Positions 12,537 to 24,200 of a stretch of DNA of 64,000 nucleotides are shown here, piece by piece. Each line of letters starts with the position of its first letter. The stretch's first letter is position 1. Origin of the DNA: Cephalotus follicularis (lineage: Eukaryota; Streptophyta; Magnoliopsida; Oxalidales; Cephalotaceae); contig BDDD01002252.1 in assembly GCA_001972305.1 (NCBI GenBank), positions 1 to 64,000 of the forward strand, written 5' to 3'. The position numbers and the translations under genes were made by a program. Below the pieces are notes generated by a model, which worked only from the letters and a program-made list of their open reading frames with translations, did no database searches and had not been told where the DNA came from.

Positions 12537-14346
12537 ATTTGAACCTTCAGTTTCATCATGTCCACGGAAAGCTAACCCTTGACTCAAGAGAAATCAAATG
12601 CATTCAACGATTCCAGTTACATGAATTCGGTATTCAGCTCGAGCTTGGTCTGATTGATTAGACAAAACAATTTCAATATGATGCTTTTGACACATCAAAG
12701 ATTCACAATTTAATCAAGCTTGATTATGAATACTATTTGGCCCTCCAACATGATCATTGAACCGTTCCTTCTTTTTCCAATTGCTAAATCCTTCACTAAC
12801 AAAAACATCACCACCCCCTTGATCGTCAGCATCAAGTTTGAAAAGATAATAATACAAGCAATAAGCAGCATCCTTCATCACGCTATACTCCAACCAATCA
12901 CCATATTCAGTAAACCAAGCTGAATTAAATCGACGATATGATTTTCCAAATTTCCTTTATGGAAATTTTTGATTTCGAGGTTGGCAATGGCCATTTTGCA
13001 ATTAATATCTTCGAACTTCATCCTTTTCATTAGGAGGGTAATAATTGATTTTAGGTCATAAATCTGGATCACATGGTAGAATATCTTTTAAGGTGACTTC
13101 TACACACCTTTGCTTTGAACTTGAACAATAATTTTCTTCATTGTTGATTTGTTCTTCTTCGAGTGAGGAAGATTGAACCGTATGAGATTTTCTTTTAAGA
13201 AATTTATCCAAAACTATAAGAAGTTTCAAACAATAAATAAAAATATTGGTATCAATGGATTAAAAATTAACTATATATATAGGAATTTTACAATAATCTT
13301 AAAAGTATCAAATTAAATTCCTAATTCCCAAAGGTATCAAGTTATGGGTTTTATCAATAAATTTACACAATGATTCATGAAGTTAGGAAATTATTTGTCA
13401 AATCACGATCACTTTCAATCCAATAATAATTTTCTATAGCTATTCTACCCAAATGAATTAGAGTTATTTCCTTTATGAAACTTAAATGACAAAATTGTTA
13501 GGCTTTTTTATTTGGATGTATTGGTACGATGGTACCTACCAATATGTAAATGATAAACTTAAATCATTTAATTATTAAACCCTATATTGAGAATTAGTAA
13601 CTAATTAGCTATCACTAGGTCTAGCAACAAAAGAAACTTTAAAGAAAATAACAAACTATTATTTCAGATTATAAACAATAGATACTATAAACATACAAAA
13701 CAAAAAATAAATAAAATTATAGAACAACAAACTAATAGAAAGATTAAAAGAAATACCTCATTGTTTCATTTGATTTTGTTAATTGATACACTAAAGAAGA
13801 CCAGAAGATAATCAAGATTTTCCCTCTAAATTCCTCCTTTGTTCGTCTTGTCGTGCCTAACTAAACTTTCTTTGGTTGTTCGTTTCTTTGGCTCTATGTG
13901 TTGTGTGACAGAAGTTCATAAAAATTCCTTTTGTTGTTTTGCCTTAATGCCTTCTACGTCCAAATATATTGAAGAGTTGTTTGGACCCTATGACACACTT
14001 GACTGAGGATATTGAATGGACTTATTTAGTTATTTTATTGCTTGGACTGTTGGACATTAATTTGTTATGGGCTTTGTTGGCTGTTGAGAATTTAAAGCAG
14101 GGCAGCCTGTGCTTACACTTATATATATGGGTATTAGAGGGTTTTTTTCAGCAAAAAGTGAGGGGGGCAGCTGCCTCCACTGGATCCCAAGTGGATCTGC
14201 CACTGAGAATAACCATCTCCAAAAATAATATAAAAAATATTAAACAAACTAAAGAGTAGTAACTCAAGCTCAAACTAGAGATGTTGGTAGGCTCTATAGA
14301 CATCTTCCATCAAGGCAAACTAGGGGTGGACCCGCACGTTATTGCA
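12537..14346. other. AT-rich sequence with no recognised gene
   Basis: No protein, RNA gene or clear repeat end is visible. Around 14150-14210 there is a short GC-rich patch with GGCAGCTGCC and CAGTGGCA-like words, as in some plant DNA-transposon remnants, but I cannot classify it. Confidence 0.4.
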
Positions 14347-15020
14347 GGTTATTGAGTAGAGTGAGAGTAAATCAATTTTTTTTTTTTCATTATTGGGTTC
14401 ATTTGATAAGTAAGTTTATCGTTCATTGACTTTATTTATCTATATTGATAATTTTGTCGTATCATTTCTTAATATATTTGGTACTATAATAATAAGAATA
14501 ACCATACGTAACTAAACATATTATCACCACCAATAATAATAATAAAATATTAAACAAACTAAAGAGTAGTAACTAAAAAGTGAATTAGATTGAATAGAAC
14601 TTGCAATATAAGAACAAACGTTACCCTTTTCATAGTAATAAATTTTGTAGTTGTTGCTAATATTTTTATCCCTAATAATTTTGAAGCCATGTTTTTGCAT
14701 TTTTACAAAATTTCAAGGTAAATTACTGTTAACGTTATTCCTTTAAAAAAATTTAATATGATAGCTTATAAATTCTAATCTATGTATTAAGATTAAGTTA
14801 CTATTCTGTAGTTTGTTTGATGTTTTTTTTCTATTATTGGTGGTGATAATATGTTTAGTTATTATGATTATTCTTACTATCACAGTACCAAATATATTAA
14901 GAAATGATACGACAAAATTATCAATGTAGACAGATAAAGTCAAAGTGATAAACTTATATATCAGATGAATCCAATAATGAACAAAAAAGATTGATTTATT
15001 ATCACTCTACTCAATAACCG
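14347..15020. mobile_element. Foldback / long-TIR element
   Basis: The segment from 14347 to about 14590 pairs with the reverse complement of about 14775-15020. Both ends read GGTTATTGAGTAGAGTGA on their own strand. GCA flanks both sides and may be a 3-bp target duplication. No transposase is encoded. A second copy lies in the duplicated unit from 16576. Confidence 0.6.
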
Positions 15021-15378
15021 CATCAAAGTGCAAATCAACTCCTAGCATTATTGAAAATAAGAAGATGATTTCTATATATTGAAATAGGTATAAAGGTAAA
15101 CATATAAATTCAAAGAAACAATATACCGCTTTTAAAGAGATTGAAAAAAAATTAGAGTCGCACCCAACCATTAAAAAAACCAAGGTTCGATACTCATAAC
15201 TCACACTGTCGATTATTAAATTTGATTTAGTGTTTGTAATCTTATGAGACGCTCTTAGATGTGATTGCTCCAAACCATGATTGAACCGTGCATAAGCTTC
15301 ATCCATTTCTCTATTAACAACTAAAAATTCTAAAAATTGACAAACTAATAGAAGATAAAAGTTGAAATAATAAAATAT

Positions 15379-15687
15379 AGGCAAAAGTATCAAATTACGT
15401 ACCAAACTTTGGTCTAAGATACCAATTGTTGAACACTGAACCTTTACAATAAGTTCAAATAGAGTACTCCGTCAAATTTCAATCAATTCCAGGTAACCTT
15501 GATAACGTGGCATCTTACGTGTCAATGACATGGCGTTGATGTGGCCATGTCAGCACCATGTAGGATGTCATGTCAGCAAGACAATTGATGAAAATTTGAT
15601 GAAGTTCTCTATTTAAACTAATTATAAATGTTCAGCACCTTAATTGAGCCAATTTTTTTGTTCAGTTAGCAATTTGATACTTCGGCC
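15379..15687. mobile_element. MITE family A, copy 1
   Basis: About 309 bp with inverted ends GGCAAAAGTATCAAATT and, in reverse complement, GGCCGAAGTATCAAATT. The inner arms also pair (TTCAAATAGAGTACT with its counterpart near 15600). The middle is rich in ATGACATGG/CATGTCAGC words. Related copies are at 17622-17930 and 19731-20100. Confidence 0.65.
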
Positions 15688-15758
15688 GAATTTTATTCGG
15701 TTAAAATTCATTCAAACTTAAAATTTTAATAACAACTAATGATTGATATATATATATA

Positions 15759-16142
15759 TGTTGACTTTTAGTCTCAATCCTAAGTTTTAATGATTACAAA
15801 TTTGCATTTAACTTTGCTACTTTATGTGCAAGAAACCTCATGTGCAAGAAAAGATATAAGCAAAACAAAGAAGAACAAAAACAGTGCAAAGCGTCGACTC
15901 TTAGAGCAAAGCGTCTGCTCTTTGAGGTACAAAGCGTCGACTCTTTGTGCAAAGCGTCTACCTTCTGCAATAATATATACGCGAAAACAATTAAGCAATG
16001 TTAACAACAATTGATTCGAAATCCCACATCAAAATATTATGAGGATTATTATGTGAAATCAATCAATTATAACGGAAACAAAATTAGGACATTAATTTCA
16101 CGAATCAAACAATTAATGGAAAATCACAAGTTCTTAACCATT
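15759..16142. other. Possible copia (SIRE-like) LTR remnant
   Basis: It starts with TGTTGACTTTTAGTCTCAA and AGTTTTAATGATTACAAA, words typical of the start of some plant copia LTRs. At 15888-15963 it has four near-repeats of GCAAAGCGTCGACTCTTTG. No paired LTR is visible. The assignment is weak. Confidence 0.35.
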
Positions 16143-16156
16143 GCTCTGATACCACA

Positions 16157-16575
16157 TGTTAATTATGATTTAACATATAAATCATCTTCACTTCTTTATG
16201 CCAGGATCTCAAAACAAGATGCTTTTCACATATCATGATAATTAAATTATACTTACTTGAATCCATGCTGATCTTGATAAATAATGAATTCTATCAACTG
16301 GTTTTCTTTCTCTTGACCCTTCTTTACTTTGATAGACGTTTTCTGATGGAGAGAAACTGTCTGATAGATAGTGGGTAGAGATAGGACCTATTGTTTATCA
16401 TTATGACGTCTCTTTTAAAACACACGTTCTATCACATGTGCAGTTAACCTTTCAGTCAGTAAAAAACATCTCTTTATTGGCCAATAGAATTCCAAATAAA
16501 TAATAATTATTAAAACATATTTATCTATTAAATAAATAAAGTAATAATTACATGGATTAAAAATAAAACCCAACA
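16157..16575 (-). repeat. LTR with adjacent primer-binding site
   Basis: A 419-bp segment bounded by TG...CA. The minus-strand primer-binding site TGGTATCAGAGC is at 16143-16154, two bases from its inner end. This is the 5' LTR of a minus-strand LTR element; only a short stretch of possible internal sequence remains at lower coordinates and no partner LTR is visible. Confidence 0.65.
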
Positions 16576-17998
16576 GGTTATTGAGTAAAGTGAGAGTAAA
16601 TCAATTTTTTTTTCATTATTGAATTCATTTGATACGTAAGTTTATCATTCAGTTGACTTTATTTGTCTATATTTATAATTTTGTCGTATCATTTCTTAAT
16701 ATATTTGGTACTATAATAATAAGAATAACCATATGTAAGTAAACATATTACCACCACTAATAATAATAATAATAAAATATTAAACAAACTAAAGAGTAGT
16801 AACTAAGAAGTGAATTAGATTGAATAGAACTTGCAATATAAGAACAAACGTTACCCTTTTTCATAGTAATAAATTTTGTAGTTGTTGCTAATATTTTTAT
16901 CCCTAATAATTTTGAAGCCATGTTTTGCATTTTTCCAAAATTTCAAGGTAAAATACTGTTAACGTTATTCCTTTAAAAAAATTTAATATGATAGCTTATA
17001 AATTCTAATCTATGTATTGAGATTAAGTTACTACTCTGTAGTTTGTTTGATGTTTTCTTTCTATTATTGGTGGTGATAATATGTTTAGTTATTATGGTTA
17101 TTCTTACTATCACAGTACCAAATATATTAAGAAATGTTACGACAAAATTATCAACAAAATTATCAATGTAGACAGATAAAGTCAAAGTGATAAACTTATA
17201 TATCAAATGAATCCAATAATGAACAAAAAAGATTGATTTATTATCACTCTACTCAATAACCGCATCAAAGTGCAAATCAACTCCCAGCATTATTCAAAAT
17301 AAGAAGATGATTTCTATATATTGAAATAGGTATAAAGGTAAACATATAAATTCAAAGAAACAATATACTGCTTTTAAAGAGATTGAAAAAAAATTAGAGT
17401 CGCACCCAACCATTAAAAAAACCAAGGTTCGATACTCATAACTCACACTGTCGATCATTAAATTTGATTTAGTGTTTGTAATCTTATGAGACGCTCTTAG
17501 ATGTGATTGCTCCAAACCATGATTGAACCGTGCATAAGCTTCATCCATTTCTCTGTTAACAACTAAAAATTCTAAAAATTGACAAACTAATAGAAGATAA
17601 AAGTTGATATAATAAAATATAGGCAGAAGTATCAAATTACGTACCAACTTTGGTCTAAGATACCAATTGCTGAACACTGAACCTTTACAATAAGTTCAAA
17701 TAGAGTACTCTGTCAAATTTCAATCAATTCCGGGTAACCTTGCTAACAACGGGCATCTTACGTGTCGATGACATGGCGTTGATGTGGCCATGTCAGCACC
17801 ATGTAGGATGTCATGTCAGCAAGGCAATTGATGAAAATTTGATGAAGTTTTCTATTTAAACTAATTATAAATGTTCAGCACCTTAATTGAGCCAATTTTT
17901 TTGTTCAGTACGCAATTTGATACTTCGGCCGAATTTTATTTGATTAAAATTCATTCAAACTTAAAATTTTAATAACAATTAATGATTGATATATATAT
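16576..17998. repeat. 1.4-kb duplicated unit, copy 2
   Basis: Direct repeat of 14347-15758 in the same orientation and with the same internal order: a foldback with inverted arms, then a MITE at 17622-17930. Its left edge touches the CA end of the LTR at 16157-16575. The copies differ by scattered substitutions, so the duplication is not very recent. Confidence 0.8.
17622..17930. mobile_element. MITE family A, copy 2
   Basis: Same structure as 15379-15687, carried along inside the duplicated 1.4-kb unit, so it arose by that duplication and not by a separate transposition. The ends GGCAGAAGTATCAAATT and GGCCGAAGTATCAAATT are inverted. Confidence 0.65.
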
Positions 17999-19730
17999 AC
18001 ACACGCATACATACACACAAACTTTAATAAACATAAATTACTTAATAAAAATATTAATCTATATATGATAGAGAGTAGAAAAGATGATTGTTATTGTAAA
18101 TTAATACTGTTTTATTATTTTGATAGTTAATTTAATATACTTTATGTTTTATTGTTAATTACTTATAACAAGGATAAATACAATTATATCAAATTAATCA
18201 TATTGATAGTGGACATAATTAATAAACGTGTCAATTCAAGTCAATTTTCGGTTTCGCAGGTTGATCCGAAATTAACCCGTTTATTAATCGTGTCAAACGG
18301 GTTGATCTGAACCTATTTAAGTCTAACCCAAATCCATTTATTTCGTGTCGATTCGTATCGTGTCATGACCCAAATTGTCACCTCTATTCACATATGAAAG
18401 TACTACAAGACGGGTAAATTGTAATATATGTGAAAGTGTTAAACATTTTTTTTTAAAGGTTTATGAACATACAATGAGCAACTCAAATTAGGAGGCAATG
18501 CAATATAAAAGCAATAAGTAAGTGACTTAAAAAGAATTGCAAGTAAATAGAGTAATTGTGAAGAAATTGCAAACACAATTTAAAGTGGTTCGGCCAAATC
18601 TCTTGCCTACATTCACTTTTCCAAAACTTCCTTAAGATTCCACTAGTATCCAAATCTTGAATACAATCTCCGAATTTCTTTAGGGGAGCAATTCGATGCA
18701 ACTTACAATTTGTATTTAAACTCAAACACTTAGACTATTTAACCAAACCTTAAAGCAATAGTTCACTTTCCTTCATAATAAGACAATTACAAAAAAAAGT
18801 TTAGTGTTTGTATAACCTCTATAATGTTTAATTTTGAATAAATAAACTCACTACAATACTCAAGATTAGAAAATAAAAGCTTTGCTTGAACTTTTAAGGC
18901 TTCTTGAACTTGTAAGAATATAACTTAAAGAGTTAATGACTTGTGTAAGAGTTGGTAAGTGTAGTTTATATTCTTCAGTTGTAAAAAGGCCCCATTTCTA
19001 TTTCTTGAGTGAATAGAGCCGTTGATGAGGAGAGGCTTAAATTCCATCTAAATTTATTGACTGGATTGATGATTTGCAACGTAAACGCCGACAGTTACGA
19101 GTTGAGCGTTGCCGTTTAGTAGTTACCGTTAGGCTTTGACCTTGAATCCCCAACATTAAACTTCATTGGTTAGCCTTAAGCTCTCCCTGCGCTTTGCAAA
19201 GTGGTAACACTTTCCTCTAAGTGTTTTCGACTAAGCTTGTTTTGATATGTTCACAATGCAATGCTAACCGTTGATGCTTAGTGTTCAAAGGTCACCATTT
19301 TACTTAAGCGACGCTTAACCCTTTTTGCATCGCCAGTTAGCCAAATTGACTTAACAAAAAACCCATTGTCAATAATCGTTGACGCTTAACTTTTAGGCAT
19401 CACCTATTTAGATAGTTCTTCTTAAGCGCTGATGCTTAATACCTAGGCGTCACAGCTTTAGCAAAATTTTGCTCAAAACATGCTTAAAATACTTCCAAGT
19501 TGATTTTTCAGTTATTACATCTTGCACATTTAAAAAAATTATGTTAAAAACAAATATGTTATCATCAAAATTAGAATTAAAACAAAAATGTCAACATAGA
19601 TTACTACTTTTGACCGATCTTTTTGACAAGTCAGTTGGCCATCGATTTTCTTGACTAGTTATGTATATTTTTTTTTTCCTTTCAAATGCATTATATAATG
19701 ATCTATGTCATTGCAAATAATATTGTATCA
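17999..19730. other. Repeat-rich flank, no gene recognised
   Basis: The part at 18230-18390 has repeated CGTGTCAA/AACGGGTTGA/TCGTGTC words, a pattern I associate with dispersed plant repeats. The part at 19070-19470 has several GCTTAA and GACGCTTAA words like an LTR remnant. I see no coding exon on either strand. Confidence 0.35.
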
Positions 19731-20100
19731 AAAATATCAAATTGCATACTAAACTTTGGTCTAAAGTATCAATTACGTACTAAAAAAAAAATTGGCTCAA
19801 TTAAAGTACTCAACGTTTACAATTAATTCAAATAAAGTAGTTCATCAAATTTCCATCCATTACCTTGCTGACATGGCAGCTTACGTGACTAACGTGACCA
19901 CATCAACACCATATCATTGCCGCGTCAATAACATGTAGGATATTACGTCAGTAAGGTTAACAATAATAAATCGATATTTAACAGAGCACTCTATTTGAAC
20001 TAATTGTAAACGTTCAGTATCTTAATTGAGCCAACTTTTTGTTTAATACACAATTGATACCTTGAACCAAAGTTTGATATGTAATTTGATACTTCTACCT
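19731..20100. mobile_element. MITE family A, independent copy 3
   Basis: About 370 bp. The left arm (TATCAAATTGCATAC, AAACTTTGGTCTAAAG, TTGGCTCAATTAA) is the reverse complement of the right arm around 19990-20100. It shares arms and central words with copies 1 and 2 but has different flanks, so it is a separate insertion. It lies less than 400 bases past the methyltransferase stop codon. Confidence 0.65.
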
Positions 20101-20469
20101 AACATATAATTATCTACATGAAAACTATTAGTAATAACAAATTTTGACACAAATGGACAAACAAGTGAGCAAAATTATTGTTAATGCAAGGCAAACTAGT
20201 GCATTACAGTAATTATGCCGCGGGTTGACGAAGTATTTAGGTCTTCATGGACGTTTTTTTTGTCTTGAAGATCGCACTAATCTCCTTGAAATCTAAAAAA
20301 AATAAAGCCTTCAAGAATAACTTCAGTTCAATAAAACCTAAACAGAACATTGAACCCGGCTGCCCATATGGTTAAAACAAGATGTCAAATGGCTACTTCT
20401 TTGAGATAACAGTTGGTGCTTCTACATTATCCGCCATCATTTGGTTCTGATTTCAAATATTTACTGAAT
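20101..20469 (-). other. Probable 3' UTR and downstream flank of the methyltransferase
   Basis: Unique-looking AT-rich sequence between the stop codon and the nearest MITE. No open frame or strong AATAAA on the minus strand was seen, so transcript extent is inferred from position only. Confidence 0.35.
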
Positions 20470-20584
20470 TCATTCCTCTTTGGACCCAACAACAAATTTC
20501 GCTATGAAAAATCCGATTGTATCAAGCGAAGATGATGGATCAAACCTCTGAACAAATTCTTCCTCCCCAGGTCTTAACCACTCC
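20470..20584 (-). CDS. NOP2C: Methyltransferase last coding exon h
   Basis: 115 bases encoding [37 protein letters not shown] and the TGA stop at 20470-20472. GFFIAKF is the conserved end of the methyltransferase fold. The acceptor is CGCACAG, and the split codon GA|G with exon g gives Glu. The 3' untranslated region presumably runs toward 20216; I see no clear polyadenylation signal. Confidence 0.93.
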
Positions 20585-21207
20585 CTGTGCGGTCAAGCAT
20601 GGTTATCAATAACAAATACCTCATAAATTTTTTTGGCAAAGGGTATGAGATGTTACAAAGCAAGGCAACTTACTGTCTACAGCATATTTTCTTAAATGAA
20701 ACCATTTTTACCTAAAACAAGTAACGAAAGTTGACAGAACAAGAAGCTCTTCAGGACTACTGATCTTAGACATAATTGGACTATGTGCATTTACTAAATC
20801 ATTAAGATAGGAAACCATAAACTGGTGTCTATGGGATTGTGAATTCAGAGTGTTTTGAGTATATCAATGCTTTAACCAGAAAGCCACTTGACAAAACTTT
20901 TATCTTTCACAAGATAGAAAATGGTTCTCCTAATTGTATGCAAAAATGATATATAATGTCAAGCAAGAGAGGAAGAGAAAAATAGTGTTACAAGTACAAA
21001 AATATATATTAACCATACTAGGGTTAGACCACACAAGTTGAATCACTAGGCTGTCCCTCACTAAGAATCCATAACATATAAGAATATAAGTTACTTACTC
21101 AGTATATCCATCAGGAAATTCAAAATGACCAACAAGACCAGGTCCTCCAACTCTTGGAAGCTGCAACAAAAGTATCTAATTAGAAACATGGCATTCAAAT
21201 ATAAAAT

Positions 21208-21251
<44 letters not shown>

Positions 21252-24200
21252 AAAAGCAATCTCAAAATAACAGACGGATAACTTGATTTACGCACGTTTC
21301 ATTAAATCTTTCCAAAACAAATTAGAACACCAAAAATCAGAGCCAGTCACAAATTAAACAATCAAGCTCAATATAAGTAATGTTTGTTGGTTGGGCTGGC
21401 ATATTGACTCTTTATGAGTAATCCATTTTTTTACCCCTAAATTCCTGTTCTCAATCCATGCAGACAAGGTATATTTTTTACAGCCATCATGACTTGATTA
21501 GAATTCATCAAGTCATGGAGCAGTTGAAGTCTTACGTAAGATACTAATAATTCTGGTTGCTTGATGTTGATGCAGAAATCAACTTCACAACAGTCTTCCA
21601 CGTATGCAGATTTGATTAGTTGGAAAAAGCGTAAAATGGTCCAAAGAATGCACTGAATTTAGGTTCTTTGGTTTTCCCTGCACACAAAAAGCAAACTATC
21701 GAAAGTTCAAGAGGTTGTAATCCCGGGGACATTCTGATGATTAAGTCAGTTGCTAGCAGAGAAGATAATACGAATGTGGTAAATTGGTCCCCCCCCATAA
21801 TTGTCTTTCTTAGGGGTATTTATAGCCTTACTTGGCCGTAACTGTCTCTAAACTGCTAACATCATGGAGGAGTTCATGGGTCTCCTGAATTGGGCCGGAA
21901 TTCTCGGCCATATCCTTGTTCTAGAATGGAGGAGTTATTTCCCCCATTATAACCACGATCTTGGACAGTTTGACCGTGTGTTTATGGCTCCAAGTGACAC
22001 GTATTTGTGTCTTATTTGTATAGAAATTTTCCCATATCACTTGAGATTGCAAAGAAGTGACTTGGGCACATTCTTTTTTTCGGGCATATTTATGCAAAAA
22101 AACAAGAACAATAACTATACCTCAATCCCAAACTAATTGGAGTCGGCTCGCCCGTATGAATCTTTTTTCTCTATCATGCACTATCTAGAGTTATATTCAT
22201 TGTAAGTTTCTTGTTGAGTAAATCCTTCTTTATCACTTCTATACATATAGTTTTGTTAGATAAGAATAAATTAGGGTTAAGGGTAAATTAGTCTTTATAT
22301 CAAGTTGTACTTCACTATAAATATATAGTTAATACAGACTAATTTGTCTAACAATTTTTGGTCTCTAATTTCTGATTAACATGGTATCAGAGTCTAGGTT
22401 AATTTAATATTAAAAAAAAACCCTTGCGTCGTCAAGGCTGCGCGCGCCGCATGTCCTCTCTTCTGTCGTCACTTTGTCAGCGTCGCACGTCCTCTCTTCT
22501 GGTCGACCGATCAGTGCGTCGCTAACGTGCTGATCTTTCCCTCTTGCCGGTCGACTATTTCGGCAACGCCACCTCATTCTAGAATCCCTTCTCCAACGCG
22601 TGGATCGTCTTTTATAAACGTCGATCTCCAACTCCGGTGCGGACATCTCATTGATCCAGCGCCAGTCAGCCTCTCCGGTATGGGAATCTTCTGATCTCAC
22701 GCCGATCTCGACGCTCTGGCAAGGGAATCGTTCGATCTAACGCCGATCTACACTGGTACAATGAGTTTTCTGTCTGGTTAGGTTGTTGATGTGTTGTGAA
22801 GCCATATTTTGCCACAGCTGTGAAACTGAGTTGCTGAATTGGTTGATGTATGTACCACTGGTGATTTGGTACTCTTTTTGTGGTTGTTTTTTGCTTGTCG
22901 TTGACCTGTCACAGTCGATTTGAGGTCCTTTTTTGTTTGTTTATTGTGTCTTTCATTGATTTAGTGGTTGGTGGGTATTGTAAATGGAATCTAAAAGTGT
23001 TATTACAGATGTTGTATCATCTTCGTCTAGTCGTATTACTGATAAGAAATTGAGAGTAATAACTATCAACAATGGCGTAAAATTGTGACTTTGGTTCTTA
23101 CTGGAAAAGAGAAAGAGGATCATCTGACTACGTCTCCACCCAAAAGTGAACCTGAAGCGAAGACATGGCTTCGGGAGGATGCTCATATATTTGAACAGTT
23201 GTTGAATTCTATGGATAATAAGATTGCTGACTTGGTGACACACATTGACACTGTAAAGGACTTGTGGAGTTATTTGGGTGTGTTGTATTCTGGTCACAAC
23301 AATTTCTCTCGTATTTATGACTTGTCTCAACAATTTTATCGTGTGGCACGACAGGAACGTTCTCTGACTTAGTATTTTGCTGATTTTAAGAGAATGTATG
23401 AGGAATTAAATTCCCTCTTACCTATCACTGCAGATGTAAAACAAATACAAGACCAGAAGGAGCAATTAGCAGTTATGAGTTTCTTAGGGGGTTTAGGACC
23501 AGATTATGAGTCTGTTCGATCTCAGATACTTGGAGGTGTGGAGGTAGCTTCTCCTCCTGACACCTTTTCTCATGTTCTACGGGTGTCACGTGAAACAACT
23601 CAGGATTTCAATGTTCATGACAATTTGGGAGAAAAATCTGCTATTGCAGCTCAAAGTACTCGTGGGGGTGGCAGAGGTGGTTGGAGTGGTTCATTTCGTG
23701 GTGGTACTTTTGGTGGCAGAGGATCTGTTAGAGGACAGAGTTCAGGAGGAGAGACTTCTGGTTCTGTTCGACAATGCTATTACTCTGGTGAATTGGGTCA
23801 TCTTCAGTGTACTTGTTGGAGGCTTCATGGCAAACCATTATCTTAATCACAGTTTGCTAATGCAATTGTTAATCCAGATTCTGCACCACAAACATCTCAA
23901 GCTTCAATAGGGAACACAGGTATTCTGTTTGATGAGGAATATACCCGTTATATGCAGTCCAATATATCTCCTTGTCACACTATATTCTTCTACAGCTACA
24001 ATTTTTCAGACAAATAATGCCACTGCCTGCCTTTCCTTTGATCCTCAACCTTGGGTCATTGACTCAAGTTCAACCGATCATATGACTGGTAATTCAGGTA
24101 TACTTTCTTATTTTGCTACTGTCACCTACATCAAAGGTCACCTTAGCCGACGGATCCACTGTTCCAGTTAAGGGCACTAGTACTGCTTGTCCCAACTCTT

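Larger units (their letters stand above)
14347..15758. repeat. 1.4-kb duplicated unit, copy 1
   Basis: Almost collinear with 16576-17998 (copy 2) apart from small indels. It contains a foldback element at about 14347-15020, in which some 220 bases at each end are inverted repeats with ends GGTTATTGAGTAGAGTGA, followed by a MITE at 15379-15687. The 132-codon minus-strand open frame at 15007-15405 is shared with copy 2 but spans element boundaries and is not supported as a gene. Confidence 0.8.

Noticed and set aside
15150-15190. GGTTCGATACTC as a tRNA-type B box of a SINE
   Set aside because: No A box at the right distance, no poly-A or T tail and no target duplications were found.
15007-17677. 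Pair of similar minus-strand open frames of 132 and 127 codons as a duplicated gene
   Set aside because: They lie in the duplicated 1.4-kb unit and run across a MITE edge and foldback sequence. There is no domain, and the hydrophobic composition follows from AT-rich DNA.
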